Shown here one piece after another: positions 34,739 through 44,025 of a stretch of 64,000 bases of DNA. The position numbers and the translations under genes were made by a program. The notes beneath the pieces are model-generated. The model was not told the DNA's origin. It made no database searches and saw only the letters and a program-made list of their open reading frames with translations. Position 1 is the first letter of the stretch. The number at the start of each line of letters is the position of its first letter. Source of the DNA: Thalassovita aquimarina (lineage in GTDB: Bacteria > Pseudomonadota > Alphaproteobacteria > Rhodobacterales > Rhodobacteraceae); contig NZ_JADMKU010000012.1 of NCBI RefSeq assembly GCF_018219815.1, forward strand, positions 1 through 64,000, given 5' to 3'.

Positions 34739-35572
34739 TCATCTCTCACCGCGTTTCTTGCAATAGGCATCCCACATGTCGGGGCGGCGATCTTGGGTCA
34801 GCTTCTCGGACATCTCGTGGCGCCATTCCTCGATCTTGCCGTGATGGCCCGACATCAGCACCTCGGGAATCTCCATCCCCTTCCATTCGGCGGGGCGGGT
34901 GTATTGCGGGTGTTCCAGCAATCCGTTGGAATGGCTTTCCTCCTCGATGCTTTCGGCATTGCCCAGCACCGAGGGCAGCAGACGCACCGTGGCGTCGATC
35001 ATCGCCTGCGCCGCGATCTCGCCGCCAGTGAGGACGAAATCGCCCAAGGAGATCTCCTGGATGTCGTAGTGATCCAGCACCCGCTGATCGACCCCTTCGA
35101 ACCGGCCGCAGAGCAGCGTTACGCCATCGAATTGCGACCAGTCCCGCGCCATCGCCTGATCGAAGCGCCGACCGCGCGGCGACAGGTAGACCAGCGGCCA
35201 GCGCCCGCGCGTTCCCGTCATCGTGTGGTCGATCGCGTTGCCCAGAACGTCGGCGCGCAGAACCATTCCGGCGCCACCGCCGGCGGGGGTGTCATCGACG
35301 TTGCGATGCTTGCCGATACCGTAGTCGCGCAGGTCGGTGGTTTCGAGCTGCCACTTGCCGTCCTTCAGCGCCTTGCCGGTCAGGCTTTCGCCCAGAACGC
35401 CGGGGAAGGCCTGCGGGAACAGCGTGATGATCCGCGCGGTCCAGACGCCGGCCAGAACCGGGTTATGGGTCATCAGCGCCTGCGGCTTGCGCGACAGCTT
35501 GATGGATTTGCGGCCGTGGGATTTCGCCGGAGCGGATTGGGCAGGATTGGATTTGGAGGGCGCATCACTCAT
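34739..35572 (-). CDS. trmD: tRNA (guanine37-N1)-methyltransferase
   Basis: The protein has 277 residues from the ATG at 35572. The SPOUT fold is clear: ITLFPQAFPGVLG, DTPAGGGAGMVLRADVL, LVYLSPRGRRFDQ, LLCGRFEGVDQRVLDHY, EISLGDFVLTGGE. The trefoil knot binds S-adenosylmethionine and methylates G37 next to the anticodon to prevent frameshifting. A Ser/Lys-rich N-terminal extension of ~33 residues precedes the conserved start region (MTHNPVLAG). rimM lies upstream but is separated by a pseudogene on the other strand. Confidence 0.95.
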   Translation of the reverse strand: MSDAPSKSNPAQSAPAKSHGRKSIKLSRKPQALMTHNPVLAGVWTARIITLFPQAFPGVLGESLTGKALKDGKWQLETTDLRDYGIGKHRNVDDTPAGGGAGMVLRADVLGNAIDHTMTGTRGRWPLVYLSPRGRRFDQAMARDWSQFDGVTLLCGRFEGVDQRVLDHYDIQEISLGDFVLTGGEIAAQAMIDATVRLLPSVLGNAESIEEESHSNGLLEHPQYTRPAEWKGMEIPEVLMSGHHGKIEEWRHEMSEKLTQDRRPDMWDAYCKKRGER

Positions 35573-35660
35573 ATCGCTGTGCTTGCCGCCCCTGAGGGGG
35601 CTTTGCAATAGTAATTTACAGCTTTCGATCTAGAATGAAGGCGAGAGACAGGAGAACGGC

Positions 35661-36613
35661 ATGAGACATGATGGCTTGGCCAGACCGGCAGGTTTGGCGC
35701 CGTCGGATATTGCAGAGATTCTTGGGCTGCTTCCTGCGGATATGACGATCCATCTGATCAAGGAGGCGCGGCAAGCCGTCGGCAGGCGGCAAGTCTTTCG
35801 GGTCTCGGTGCCGGGGCGGACCAGCTTGATCGTGAAATCCGAACCAGCCGTGTCGGAGGCTGAGTTCGCCCACGTGGTGGAGAATTACCAGGCGCTTTCG
35901 GCCGCTTTGGGAGAGACCGGGGCGAACCGGATCGTGCCGCTGCTGCACTGCCGGGACGCCGGGCGCGTGCTGGTCATGGAGTATGTTTCCGGCTTGACGG
36001 CCTTTGCCCGGCTTGAAGCGGCCGAGTTGGGAATGGACGACAGGACGGAGGTGCTGCGGCGGTGCGGTGCTTGGCTGGCGCAAGCGCATGCGGCGACCGA
36101 GAGTGAGGTAATGACGTTTGACGGGGCTGCCTTGCTGCGCCGCACCCGTCGCCTGGCGCGCGCGGTGCGCAATGGCAAGCGTGATGTAGTCTTTGCCAAG
36201 CGGTTTCTTGGTCTCTGCGCGTTGATACATCGTCTTGTGCATGCCGCGGAGAGCGGGGCGCAGCGCTTGGTCCGGCTTCATGGTGATCCGCAGCCGCGCA
36301 ATTCGACGTAGCGCGGTTGATGAGCCGTCTGGCCTATGCTTTTGGCCTGTCCGAGGCAGGGCCGGAGCCCGGTCGCGGGTTCGCCGGGCTCGGCGTCTCC
36401 GACTGGCTGGCTCTGGAAGAAGGTTATGGCCGGCCGGTGAGCAGCGATCCGGTTTTTGCCGTCTATCTCGCGCAACAAATGCTCACGGATTGGGTGGCGT
36501 TGCCGTCTGAGCGCGAGGCGCGTTCGCTGCCTGAGCAGCGCAGGGCAAGGGCGCTCAGGGGCATGCTGGGCGCGCTCCAGTCGCAGGAAGGGCGCGCCGC
36601 CGCCTCAGAATAG
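35661..36613 (+). pseudogene. Aminoglycoside-phosphotransferase-family kinase, broken by internal deletion and frameshift
   Basis: The N-terminal lobe is intact (IHLIKEARQAVGRRQVFRVSV, VMEYVSGL hinge, LAQAHAATE). The catalytic loop reads LHGDPQPRN and then breaks with TAG at 36309. A different frame (36302 onward) reads FDVARLMSRLAYAFG and continues to 36613, matching the C-terminal helices normally ~30 residues later. The expected metal-binding Asp strand is missing, so a deletion joined the two parts out of frame. The product would be inactive as a kinase. It sits on the opposite strand between rimM and trmD and overlaps the rimM end by 9 bases. Confidence 0.8.
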
Positions 36614-37117
36614 CCCCTCGGGCGGGTCGGTGACGATGCGGCCCTTGGCCAGATCCACGGTCGGTACCGCCTCGAGCGTGAAGGGCAGCAGCACGGTCGT
36701 TTTCAATCCCGGCCCGTGGATTTCCAGCAGGTCGCCGGCACCGTGGTTCAGCACCGATTTCACGCTGCCCAGCTTCGTGCCGCCGGTGTCGAAAACCTCC
36801 AGCCCGATCAGGTCGGCATGGTAGTATTCGCCGTCGGGCAGCGATGGCAGCCGGTCGCGCGGCACGTAGAGCTTGACGCCTTTCAGCGCGTCGGCTTCTT
36901 CCTTGCTGGTGACGGTGGACAGCCGTACCGACAACCCGTTCTTGATCGGGCGGATGATGCCGACATCGAAGCTGCGGCTGCCGTCTTCGGTGGTCAGGGG
37001 ATTGTAATCCTCGATCGCCTCGGGGTCGGCGGTATAGCTTTTCAGCCGCACTTCGCCATGCACGCCATAAGCGCCCGCGATGGCGCCGACACAGATCAGA
37101 TCGTCGGGATTGTCCAT
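36605..37117 (-). CDS. rimM: Ribosome maturation factor RimM
   Basis: The protein has 170 residues from [27 protein letters not shown], with AAAGGA upstream. The RimM N-terminal barrel and the C-terminal PRC barrel ([29 protein letters not shown]) are present. It helps 30S maturation and binds S19. In other bacteria it lies between rpsP and trmD; here bluB and a hydrolase separate it from rpsP. Confidence 0.95.
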   Translation of the reverse strand: MDNPDDLICVGAIAGAYGVHGEVRLKSYTADPEAIEDYNPLTTEDGSRSFDVGIIRPIKNGLSVRLSTVTSKEEADALKGVKLYVPRDRLPSLPDGEYYHADLIGLEVFDTGGTKLGSVKSVLNHGAGDLLEIHGPGLKTTVLLPFTLEAVPTVDLAKGRIVTDPPEGLF

Positions 37118-37198
37118 GTTTCGGGGTGTCCTTTGCCGTTTCGCTATTGTGATAGCGTTTTGCAGGGACGGGGGCAATTCGGCTGATCGTGTCAGCGG

Positions 37199-37906
37199 CT
37201 AACCTTTCAGTCTTTCGCTCAGGAAGCGTGTCAGACTTTCCCAGGACCGGTCTGCGGCACGGGGGCTGTAGAACATTCCCTGTTCCGGTGCTTGCGCCGC
37301 GGGATTGGTGAACGCGTGCCCCGTATGGCCGAAGGCGAGGACCTGCCAATCCTGACAATGGTGGGTCAGTTCCCCGGTCAGGGCCAGAAGGTCGTCGGGT
37401 TTAGCCAGCGGATCGTCCCAGCCATGCAGGATCAGAACCGAGGGCTTGATGTCATGGATTTCTGCAGGCGGATCATAGACGCCGTGGATCGACACCGCCG
37501 CCTGCAATCCGGCCCCGCTGCGGGCCAGATCGAGTACGCATTTTCCGCCGAAGCAATAGCCCATCGCGCCCAGCCGCCCGTTGACCATCGGCAGCGACCC
37601 CAACGCGTCAAGGGCACAGTTCATCCGGCGCGTCAGAAGTGGACGGTCGTCGTTCAACTGTCCCATCAGCGCGAAAGCTTCCTCGGTCGACCCGGCGCGT
37701 TTACCGTCGCCGTAGTAATCGACCGCAAGAACCGCATAGCCCAATGCCGCGAGTTCCTCGGCACGGGCGATTTCAAACGGGCCAAGCCCGCCGAAGGCCG
37801 GGGCGATCAGCACGCCCGGTTGGCTGTCGCCATGGGCGGGATCCCAGACCAGACGGCCGATGAATTCGGTTTCTCCATTCGAATAATGATGCGGAGTGCT
37901 GTGCAT
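37199..37906 (-). CDS. Dienelactone hydrolase family protein
   Basis: The protein has 235 residues, alpha/beta hydrolase fold. The nucleophile is the Cys in GYCFGGKCVL, with Asp in LHGWDDPLAKPDD and His in FGHTGHAFTNP completing the triad. A variant with a Ser or Cys nucleophile hydrolyses enol-lactones or other esters. It starts divergent from nothing: the next gene is bluB, on the same strand. No catabolic partner lies next to it, so the substrate is unknown. Confidence 0.88.
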   Translation of the reverse strand: MHSTPHHYSNGETEFIGRLVWDPAHGDSQPGVLIAPAFGGLGPFEIARAEELAALGYAVLAVDYYGDGKRAGSTEEAFALMGQLNDDRPLLTRRMNCALDALGSLPMVNGRLGAMGYCFGGKCVLDLARSGAGLQAAVSIHGVYDPPAEIHDIKPSVLILHGWDDPLAKPDDLLALTGELTHHCQDWQVLAFGHTGHAFTNPAAQAPEQGMFYSPRAADRSWESLTRFLSERLKG

Positions 37907-38031
37907 TGGATGTCCCTGACTTGCGGCGTTTCGGCAAGGTTAGTGCCGCTTGATCCCGTGGCAATACCGATCGGGAAATTCGTTCAGGGGCTGGCAGGCG
38001 TTGGGACGCGCCCGGGTGTCTCTAAGAACGT

Positions 38032-38661
38032 TCAGCGCGTCTCAATCGGCAGATGCCCGCGCCGCGCGTCCCAGCCGGCCTGTTCCAGTTCCGGCGTGTC
38101 GCTTGTTTCTTCGGGCCAGCCGACGCAGAGGTACCCGACCAGCGTCCAGTCGTCCGGCGCGTCGAGGTCGCGGCACAGCTTCCCGGGATCGAGGATCGAC
38201 ACCCAGCCCACGCCGATACCGCGCGCCCGCGCCGCCAGCCAGAACAGGTTGATCGCCGAAACGACGGAGTAGCGCCGGGTTTCCGGCATCGTGGCCGCAC
38301 CCAGCCCGGCACCCTTGCCGGTGGAGCCGTCGCAGAACACGGCCAATTGCACCGGGGCGTTTTCCATCCCGGTCAGTTTCAACCCGGCATAGAGTTTCGC
38401 CTTGTCGCCGTCATAGCCCGCCAGGGCCTCGGCATTGGCGGCTTTGAAATTCTCAAGGGCGGCGTGCCGGGCGGTTTCGCTTTGCACCCGGATCACCCGC
38501 CAGGGTTCCGACAGCCCCACCGAGGGGGCCATCAGAAACGCGTCGAGGCATTGCCGCAGCAATGCCTCGTCCACGGGATCGGTACGGAAGCGGCGCACGT
38601 CGCGCCGCCACCGCATCAGATCGGCAAGGTCGCGTTGAAAAGAGGTCGGAAAGGCCTGCAT
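38032..38661 (-). CDS. bluB: 5,6-dimethylbenzimidazole synthase
   Basis: The protein has 209 residues of the flavin-destroying nitroreductase-like BluB family, which converts FMNH2 to the lower ligand of vitamin B12 in an aerobic reaction. Typical segments are RWRRDVRRFRTDPVDE near the start, APSVGLSEPWRVIRV, and GVGWVSILDPGKLC toward the end. It lies 17 bases after the rpsP stop (both on the minus strand), so it is probably cotranscribed. No cobalamin riboswitch fits in that gap. Confidence 0.93.
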   Translation of the reverse strand: MQAFPTSFQRDLADLMRWRRDVRRFRTDPVDEALLRQCLDAFLMAPSVGLSEPWRVIRVQSETARHAALENFKAANAEALAGYDGDKAKLYAGLKLTGMENAPVQLAVFCDGSTGKGAGLGAATMPETRRYSVVSAINLFWLAARARGIGVGWVSILDPGKLCRDLDAPDDWTLVGYLCVGWPEETSDTPELEQAGWDARRGHLPIETR

Positions 38662-38678
38662 TCCAACGCTCCCCGTGC

Positions 38679-39059
38679 TTACTCTTCAGCCGCTGCTTCT
38701 TCGGCCGGGGCTTCTGCAGCTTCGGCGGCCTTGGCGGCCTTTTCCTCGGCGCGGTCCTGGGCTTTCTTGCCGGGGACGGCTTTCTTGGGGTTGTTGCGCT
38801 CGGTCTTCGCCAGGGTGCCGGCGGCTTCTAGGAAACGTGCAACACGGTCGGTCGGCTGCGCGCCCTGATCCAGCCAGAACTGGATGCGTTCCATGTCGAG
38901 CTTCACGCGCTCTTCGCTGTCTTTCGGCAGCAGCGGGTTGTAGGTGCCCAGCTTTTCGATGAAGCGGCCGTCGCGCGGCATGCGCGAGTCGGCTGCGACA
39001 ACACGGTAGAACGGGCGCTTTTTCGACCCACCACGGGCCAGACGGATTTTCATAGCCAT
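38679..39059 (-). CDS. rpsP: 30S ribosomal protein S16
   Basis: The protein has 126 residues. The conserved N-terminal [19 protein letters not shown] is followed by [16 protein letters not shown] and [21 protein letters not shown]-terminal Ala/Glu-rich tail of ~30 residues is a common alphaproteobacterial extension. It precedes the bluB gene and follows the chorismate mutase gene with a 43-base gap. Confidence 0.97.
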   Translation of the reverse strand: MAMKIRLARGGSKKRPFYRVVAADSRMPRDGRFIEKLGTYNPLLPKDSEERVKLDMERIQFWLDQGAQPTDRVARFLEAAGTLAKTERNNPKKAVPGKKAQDRAEEKAAKAAEAAEAPAEEAAAEE

Positions 39060-39102
39060 TTTGTTTTCTCCTTCAGATGGCGTTGACCGGTCTTGGGACC
39101 GG

Positions 39103-39399
39103 TTATTCCTGATGTTTCTTATGGTGCTGAATGACTTCAGCGATGATGAAGTTCAGAAACTTCTTGGCGAAATCGGGGTCCAGGTCAGCCCGGTTTGCCA
39201 AATCTTCAAGCCGCGCGATCTGCTTGGCCTCGCGGGCCGGATCGGACGGGGGAAGGTCGTGTTCGGCCTTGAGACGGCCCACCGCCTGGGTGTGCTTGAA
39301 CCGCTCGCCCAGAGTATAGACGAGAATCGCATCCAGACGGTCGATGCTTTCGCGGTGTTCCTTCAGGATTTCCGCGGCGCGGGTAGCGGCGTCAGTCAA
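39103..39399 (-). CDS. Chorismate mutase, AroQ type
   Basis: The protein has 98 residues, the short all-helical chorismate mutase. The motif [19 protein letters not shown] holds the active-site Arg and Asp of helix 1, and [22 protein letters not shown] has the Lys and Arg of the central helices. It turns chorismate to prephenate for phenylalanine/tyrosine synthesis; prephenate dehydratase is encoded at 50781. Its start overlaps the preceding GNAT gene by 8 bases. Confidence 0.92.
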   Translation of the reverse strand: MTDAATRAAEILKEHRESIDRLDAILVYTLGERFKHTQAVGRLKAEHDLPPSDPAREAKQIARLEDLANRADLDPDFAKKFLNFIIAEVIQHHKKHQE

Positions 39400-39994
39400 G
39401 GGCGAATCCTTTCGGTTTGAACAGCGGGTCGGCGTAATTGGCGATTTCCATCGCGATGCCGTGGGAAATCTGGGTGTCCTTCAGCTGCGCGGGCGAGGGG
39501 TGGCGATAGACCACGTCATGGCCGTCGACGGTCGCGGCCTGCGGGTCCTTCTTGGCGCCCAGCCGTTCGGCCAGACGGATCGAATCGAGGTTCTTGGGGT
39601 CCAGATAGGACACCGCGGTTTCCCAGCCCAGCGTATTGTAGAGGTATTTGCGCACCGCGTCGGTCGCTTCCAGCGCATAGCCGCGCCCGGCGGTTTCCGG
39701 CCAGATGATCCAGGCCAGTTCCGGTTCCGGCCATTTCGCCGGTTTCCAGCCGCCCGCCATGCCCAGCGGTTTGTCGGTTTCCTTGTCGTGGATCATCCAC
39801 ATGCCGAAGCCGCGGATCTGCCAATGGCCGATTTCGGCGGCATAGAGCATCCAGGTTTCATAATCGTTCAGCGGCCCGCCCATGAACCGGGCGCGGTAGC
39901 TGGCGAAGGTCGATTTGAAGTTCGGGTAGTCCTTGGCCTCGGGTCCGCGCAGGACCAAGCGCTTGGTTTCCAGGACGGGGATGTCGATGGTCAT
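39392..39994 (-). CDS. GNAT-family N-acetyltransferase (first of three in tandem)
   Basis: The protein has 200 residues from MTIDIPVLETKRLVLRGPEAKD. It is a RimJ/RimL-like GNAT, with LVLRGPE, acetyl-CoA loop GLAWIIWPETAGRGYALEA-like (LAWIIWPETAGRGY) and SYLDPKNLDSIRLAERLGA. It may acetylate a ribosomal protein or small molecule. The gene overlaps the next GNAT gene by 4 bases and the chorismate mutase by 8, so they are one operon. Confidence 0.9.
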   Translation of the reverse strand: MTIDIPVLETKRLVLRGPEAKDYPNFKSTFASYRARFMGGPLNDYETWMLYAAEIGHWQIRGFGMWMIHDKETDKPLGMAGGWKPAKWPEPELAWIIWPETAGRGYALEATDAVRKYLYNTLGWETAVSYLDPKNLDSIRLAERLGAKKDPQAATVDGHDVVYRHPSPAQLKDTQISHGIAMEIANYADPLFKPKGFALD

Positions 39995-40515
39995 CGCGCG
40001 CCCTCCGTTTCCGGATAGCGGTAGACGTGGCAAGCATGGCCCAGCACTTCGCCCTCGCGCTCGAACCGCGCGCCCAGCCGTTCGGCCAGCGCCTTGGATC
40101 GGGTGTTGGCCGGGTCGATATAGCTGATCGGGGCGGTCAGGCCGAAATGACGCGCGCCGTATTCGCGCGCGGCCAACGCCGCCTCATAGGCGTATCCCTT
40201 GCCCTCATGGCCGGTATACAGGTGCCAGCCCAGTTCCGGTTCGTCCCAGCCTTCGGGGTTCAGGTGGCCGACGCCGCCCACGGGTTGCCCGCTGACGCGC
40301 TCTTCGACCAGCCACATGCCGTAACCGCGCAGCAGCCAATGCCCCAGCACGCCCGAGATCACCCGCCAGCTTTCGCCCCGGCTTTTGGGGCCGCCCACGA
40401 AATGACTGCGGTCGCTTTCGAAGAATTCGGCGATCACGTCCAGATCGCTTTCGCGCATTTCGCGCAGGATCAGGCGTTCGGTTTCAACGGTGGGGATGTT
40501 CAGCGACAGGCTCAT
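39991..40515 (-). CDS. GNAT-family N-acetyltransferase (second of three in tandem)
   Basis: The protein has 174 residues: ETERLILREMRESDLD, then LGWHLYTGHEGKGYAYEA (acetyl-CoA loop, split by GKGY), SYIDPANTRSKALAERLGA. It is a close paralogue of its two neighbours and overlaps both by 4 bases (ATGA junctions). Tandem duplication is likely. The substrate is unknown. Confidence 0.9.
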   Translation of the reverse strand: MSLSLNIPTVETERLILREMRESDLDVIAEFFESDRSHFVGGPKSRGESWRVISGVLGHWLLRGYGMWLVEERVSGQPVGGVGHLNPEGWDEPELGWHLYTGHEGKGYAYEAALAAREYGARHFGLTAPISYIDPANTRSKALAERLGARFEREGEVLGHACHVYRYPETEGAR

Positions 40516-41069
40516 GCGTAGGCCTCCACCGATCCGTCCTTGTCCAGCGCGTCGGGACCGGGGTGGCGATAAAGGATGTCTTCGCCCATGTGGACGTTGG
40601 TGTAGGTGCGTTCAGCCCAGGCGCCCAGCCGTTCGGCCAGCGCGATGGAGCGTGCGTTCGACGGCACGATGTTCGAGGTCAGCGTGGTAAATCCCAGCCC
40701 GTCGGGCGCATAGGCCCATTCGCGGGCGCGCAGGGCAGCCTCATAGGCGATGCCCTTGCCCTCGAACCCGTCGAACACGACCCAGCCCAGTTCCGGTTCC
40801 GGCCAGCCATCGGGGTTCCAGATGCCGCAGATGCCTGCGGTCTTGCCCGTCGCCTTTTCCTCGATCGCGAAATAGCCGTAGCCGCGGATATGCCAATGCC
40901 CCACCATCAGCCCGAACCAGCGCCACGCGTCGTGTCGGTCGGGGGAGGCCCCGAAACCGGCCGCGCGTTCCTGATCGCACAGGAAGGCGATCACCGGCTC
41001 GGCATCCCGGTGTTCGGGGCCGCGCAGGATCAAGCGCTCGGTTTCAAGGGTGGGGGCCTGGGTCAGCAT
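40512..41069 (-). CDS. GNAT-family N-acetyltransferase (third of three in tandem)
   Basis: The protein has 185 residues from MLTQAPTLETERLILRGPEHRD. Loop EGKGIAYEAALR and SNIVPSNARSIALAERLGA match its two paralogues. It lies 4 bases downstream of ffh, its start coupled to the end of ffh, and overlaps the next GNAT gene. Same fold and unknown substrate. Its place in a secretion/translation block is an observation only. Confidence 0.9.
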   Translation of the reverse strand: MLTQAPTLETERLILRGPEHRDAEPVIAFLCDQERAAGFGASPDRHDAWRWFGLMVGHWHIRGYGYFAIEEKATGKTAGICGIWNPDGWPEPELGWVVFDGFEGKGIAYEAALRAREWAYAPDGLGFTTLTSNIVPSNARSIALAERLGAWAERTYTNVHMGEDILYRHPGPDALDKDGSVEAYA

Positions 41070-41073
41070 CGGT

Positions 41074-42597
41074 TTACTTCTTCTTGCCCAGACCGCTGAG
41101 CCCGCCGGGCAGGCCCATGCCACCGCCAAGACCCGGCAGACCGCCGGGCAGGCCCTTGCCGCCGCCCATCGCCTTGGCCGCCGCTTCCAGCGCCTTGGGG
41201 TCCATCTGCGACGGGTCCATGCCGGCCATGTCGGCGGGCATGCCGCCCTTGCCGAACATGCCTTTCATGGCCTGTTTCAGCATGCCGCCTTTGCCCATCT
41301 TGCCCATCTTCTTCATCATGTCGGCCATCTGCCGATGCATTTTCAGCAGCTTGTTCAGGTCGCTGACATCCTGCCCGGCGCCCTTGGCGATGCGTTTCTT
41401 GCGGCTGGCCTGCAACAGCTTGGGATTGGCGCGTTCCTTCTTGGTCATCGACTGGATCAGCGCGATCTGGCGGGTGATGATCTTGTCGTCGAACCCGGCT
41501 TCCTGCACCTGCTTGGCCATCTTGCCCATGCCCGGCATCATGCCCATGATGCCTTCCATGCCGCCCATCTTCATCATCTGTTCCAGCTGCATCTTCAGGT
41601 CGTTCATGTTGAACTGACCCTTCTGGAACCGCTTCATCATCCGTTCGGCCTGTTCGGCCTCGATGGTTTCCTGCGCCTTTTCGACCAGGGCCACGATGTC
41701 GCCCATGCCGAGGATGCGGCCGGCGATACGTTCCGGTTCGAACGTTTCCAGCGCGTCCATCTTTTCGCCGAGACCGACATATTTGATCGGCTTGCCGGTG
41801 ACGGCGCGCATCGACAGCGCGGCGCCACCGCGCCCGTCGCCGTCCATCCGGGTCAGAACGACGCCGGAGATGCCGACCTTGGCATCGAATTCCTCAGCCA
41901 CCTCGACGGCGACCTGACCGGTCAGCCCGTCGACCACCAGCAGGGTTTCGCGCGGGTTGACTTCGTTGCGGACCTGTTCGACCTCGTCCATCAGGACTTC
42001 GTCGATATGCAGCCGGCCGGCGGTGTCGAGCATGTAGACGTCATAGCCGCCCATCGTCGCCTGCTGCTTGGCGCGCTTGGCGATGTCGACCGGTTTCTGA
42101 CCGGGCACGATCGGCAGGGTGTCGACGCCGATCTGGGCGCCCAGAACCGCCAGCTGATCCATAGCCGCCGGGCGGTAGACGTCGAGCGAGGCGAGCAGCA
42201 CCCGCTTGCCGTCCTTTTCCTTCAGCCGCTTGGCCAGCTTACCGGTGGTGGTGGTTTTACCCGACCCCTGCAAACCGACCATCAGGATCGGCGCCGGCGG
42301 GTTGTCGACCTTCAGCGCGCCGGGTTCGCCTTCGCCGGCCAGAACGTCGATCAGCGCGTCATGCACGATTTTGACGACCTGCTGGCCGGGGGTGACCGAT
42401 TTGGTCACCGCCTGGCCGGTGGCCTGTTCCTGCACCTTCTTGACGAAATCGCGGGCGACGGGCAGCGATACGTCTGCTTCGAGCAGCGCCACGCGGACTT
42501 CGCGCAGGGCGGTTTTGACGTCGTCTTCGGACAGCGCGCCCTGTTTCGTCAGGCGGTCAAAGACTCCGCCCAGGCGTTCGGATAGATTTTCAAACAT
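41074..42597 (-). CDS. ffh: Signal recognition particle protein Ffh
   Basis: The protein has 507 residues. The NG GTPase domain shows GLQGSGKTTTTGKLAKRL (P-loop), DTAGRLHID and TRMDGDGRGGAA. The C-terminal M domain is methionine-rich (MMKMGGMEGIMGMMPGM) and binds signal sequences and 4.5S RNA. A Gly/Pro/Met tail follows. It targets membrane proteins cotranslationally. No SRP RNA gene is seen in the window. Confidence 0.97.
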   Translation of the reverse strand: MFENLSERLGGVFDRLTKQGALSEDDVKTALREVRVALLEADVSLPVARDFVKKVQEQATGQAVTKSVTPGQQVVKIVHDALIDVLAGEGEPGALKVDNPPAPILMVGLQGSGKTTTTGKLAKRLKEKDGKRVLLASLDVYRPAAMDQLAVLGAQIGVDTLPIVPGQKPVDIAKRAKQQATMGGYDVYMLDTAGRLHIDEVLMDEVEQVRNEVNPRETLLVVDGLTGQVAVEVAEEFDAKVGISGVVLTRMDGDGRGGAALSMRAVTGKPIKYVGLGEKMDALETFEPERIAGRILGMGDIVALVEKAQETIEAEQAERMMKRFQKGQFNMNDLKMQLEQMMKMGGMEGIMGMMPGMGKMAKQVQEAGFDDKIITRQIALIQSMTKKERANPKLLQASRKKRIAKGAGQDVSDLNKLLKMHRQMADMMKKMGKMGKGGMLKQAMKGMFGKGGMPADMAGMDPSQMDPKALEAAAKAMGGGKGLPGGLPGLGGGMGLPGGLSGLGKKK

Positions 42598-42801
42598 TCC
42601 CGCGGCTCCTTTAACCCCGTTTCACTTGGTTCTACAGGTAGGTAGAACCGGCCCAAATGCCAACTGCCCCCGTGGGCGCGACGCGCTGACGGGGGGCGAT
42701 CCTTGCACAATGCAAAGGACCGGAAGCATGACAGACTCCCGGAATTGAGGCTGCGTTTAGATGCGGGGGGCGCCAGAGTCAAGTTTCACAGTTGAAAACC
42801 G

Positions 42802-44025
42802 CTAGGCGGATGGGGCCGCGGATCTGGCGATCATCATCCCGTTCAGCCGCCACATGCCCCAAGCCAGCGGAATCGCCGCCAACCCGCCAATGACATAGGC
42901 CAGCGGTTCATCGGAAAAGTTTTCGAAGAACTGGGTATAGGCATGAATCGCGCCAAAAGTCATCGCGGCGTTGAACAGGCCGCGTTTGTTGCGGTGCGCG
43001 GCCCAGAACACGATCGCCACGAGCGTGATGGCCCACAGCACCGAGAAGACGTTTGCGGAAATCTCCAGCGTCGAGGCGCGAAAGGCTTCCTTCGCGGCCA
43101 AGTAGCGATCCGACTGGCTTGGGTAGCTGTCGGGGCCCGTGTCGGAGAAATCGAAATATTCGGGCCCCCAGATCGTTTCCCCCACCACATCGCCCCAGAG
43201 CGACCCGACCAATGCGGACATGTTGGCCACCACGAAGGCAAGGATCGCGAGAATACCGGTATGGCGCGCCAGCCGTTGCGGGCTGGGGGCCGCGACCCAG
43301 AGACAGAGCGCGATCAGCGCCGTCATTTGCAGGATCGAAAGCGTCGGTTCAGGTGAATAGAACACGTATGCGGCATGAAAGTAGGCGGTCCCGGTATCCA
43401 GCGCCTGGGCGAAGGGAATGATGGATAGCGCAGTGATCAGCCGGATGTCGGTGAACCAGCCCGCCGCCGCGATCGCGGCGAAGGCATAGAGGAAGAAGGC
43501 GGCCTTGCCCGCGCCGAACAGGTCGTGCTGATCCAGCAGGAACCCAAGCCCGAAAAGGTGCAGCGCGACTCCCATCAGCAGGATGGCCCCGACCACGAAA
43601 CCGGCAGCGGCGCTTTCGCGGGTCAGGGCATATCCGGACAGGCCGGTGGTGACCGCCCCCGCGGCCGTCATGATCCATCCCGCACTGTCTTCGTAATGGC
43701 TCAGCAATTCGGCGGCGCCGCCCCCGATCAACATGCCGGCGCCGATCAGGGCGGCCGCATTGCCGAACATGCGGAACATGTCGGCGCCACGCGACAGGAT
43801 GGCGATCCCTCCTGCCAGCAGCGCCGACCCCAGCAGCAGTACCGCGATCGGATCGGCCAGCCAGAAGACGAACCCGGCCGTCGCAGCCAAGATGCCAAGG
43901 CAGAGCACCGTGTTCACGGCGAGTGAAATCATCGCGTCGCGGGCGCGCCGTTTGATCTCCTTGGCCTGGTCGGTGGTGATGACGCCATCCGCCACCAATT
44001 CTTCGGTATCTGCAACGACAAACAT
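42802..44025 (-). CDS. Multi-pass membrane protein, DUF2157-like
   Basis: The protein has 407 residues with about ten transmembrane segments. A soluble N-terminus (VVADTEELVADGVITTDQAKEIKRR) precedes paired helices such as LGILAATAGFVFWL and VLLLGSALLAGGIAIL. The pattern of an N-terminal helical segment before membrane helices resembles DUF2157 proteins. Function unknown. It is monocistronic on the minus strand, between ffh and the azoreductase, with a 204-base gap before ffh. Confidence 0.7.
   Translation of the reverse strand: MFVVADTEELVADGVITTDQAKEIKRRARDAMISLAVNTVLCLGILAATAGFVFWLADPIAVLLLGSALLAGGIAILSRGADMFRMFGNAAALIGAGMLIGGGAAELLSHYEDSAGWIMTAAGAVTTGLSGYALTRESAAAGFVVGAILLMGVALHLFGLGFLLDQHDLFGAGKAAFFLYAFAAIAAAGWFTDIRLITALSIIPFAQALDTGTAYFHAAYVFYSPEPTLSILQMTALIALCLWVAAPSPQRLARHTGILAILAFVVANMSALVGSLWGDVVGETIWGPEYFDFSDTGPDSYPSQSDRYLAAKEAFRASTLEISANVFSVLWAITLVAIVFWAAHRNKRGLFNAAMTFGAIHAYTQFFENFSDEPLAYVIGGLAAIPLAWGMWRLNGMMIARSAAPSA

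Noticed and set aside
38662-38678. Cobalamin riboswitch upstream of bluB
   Set aside because: Only 17 bases separate bluB from rpsP; no room for a riboswitch and no B12-box sequence.
42701-42718. Small hairpin CCTTGCA-CAA-TGCAAAGG upstream of ffh, considered as SRP RNA or a leader
   Set aside because: It lacks the conserved SRP RNA tetraloop and symmetric loops and is too short; no family match.
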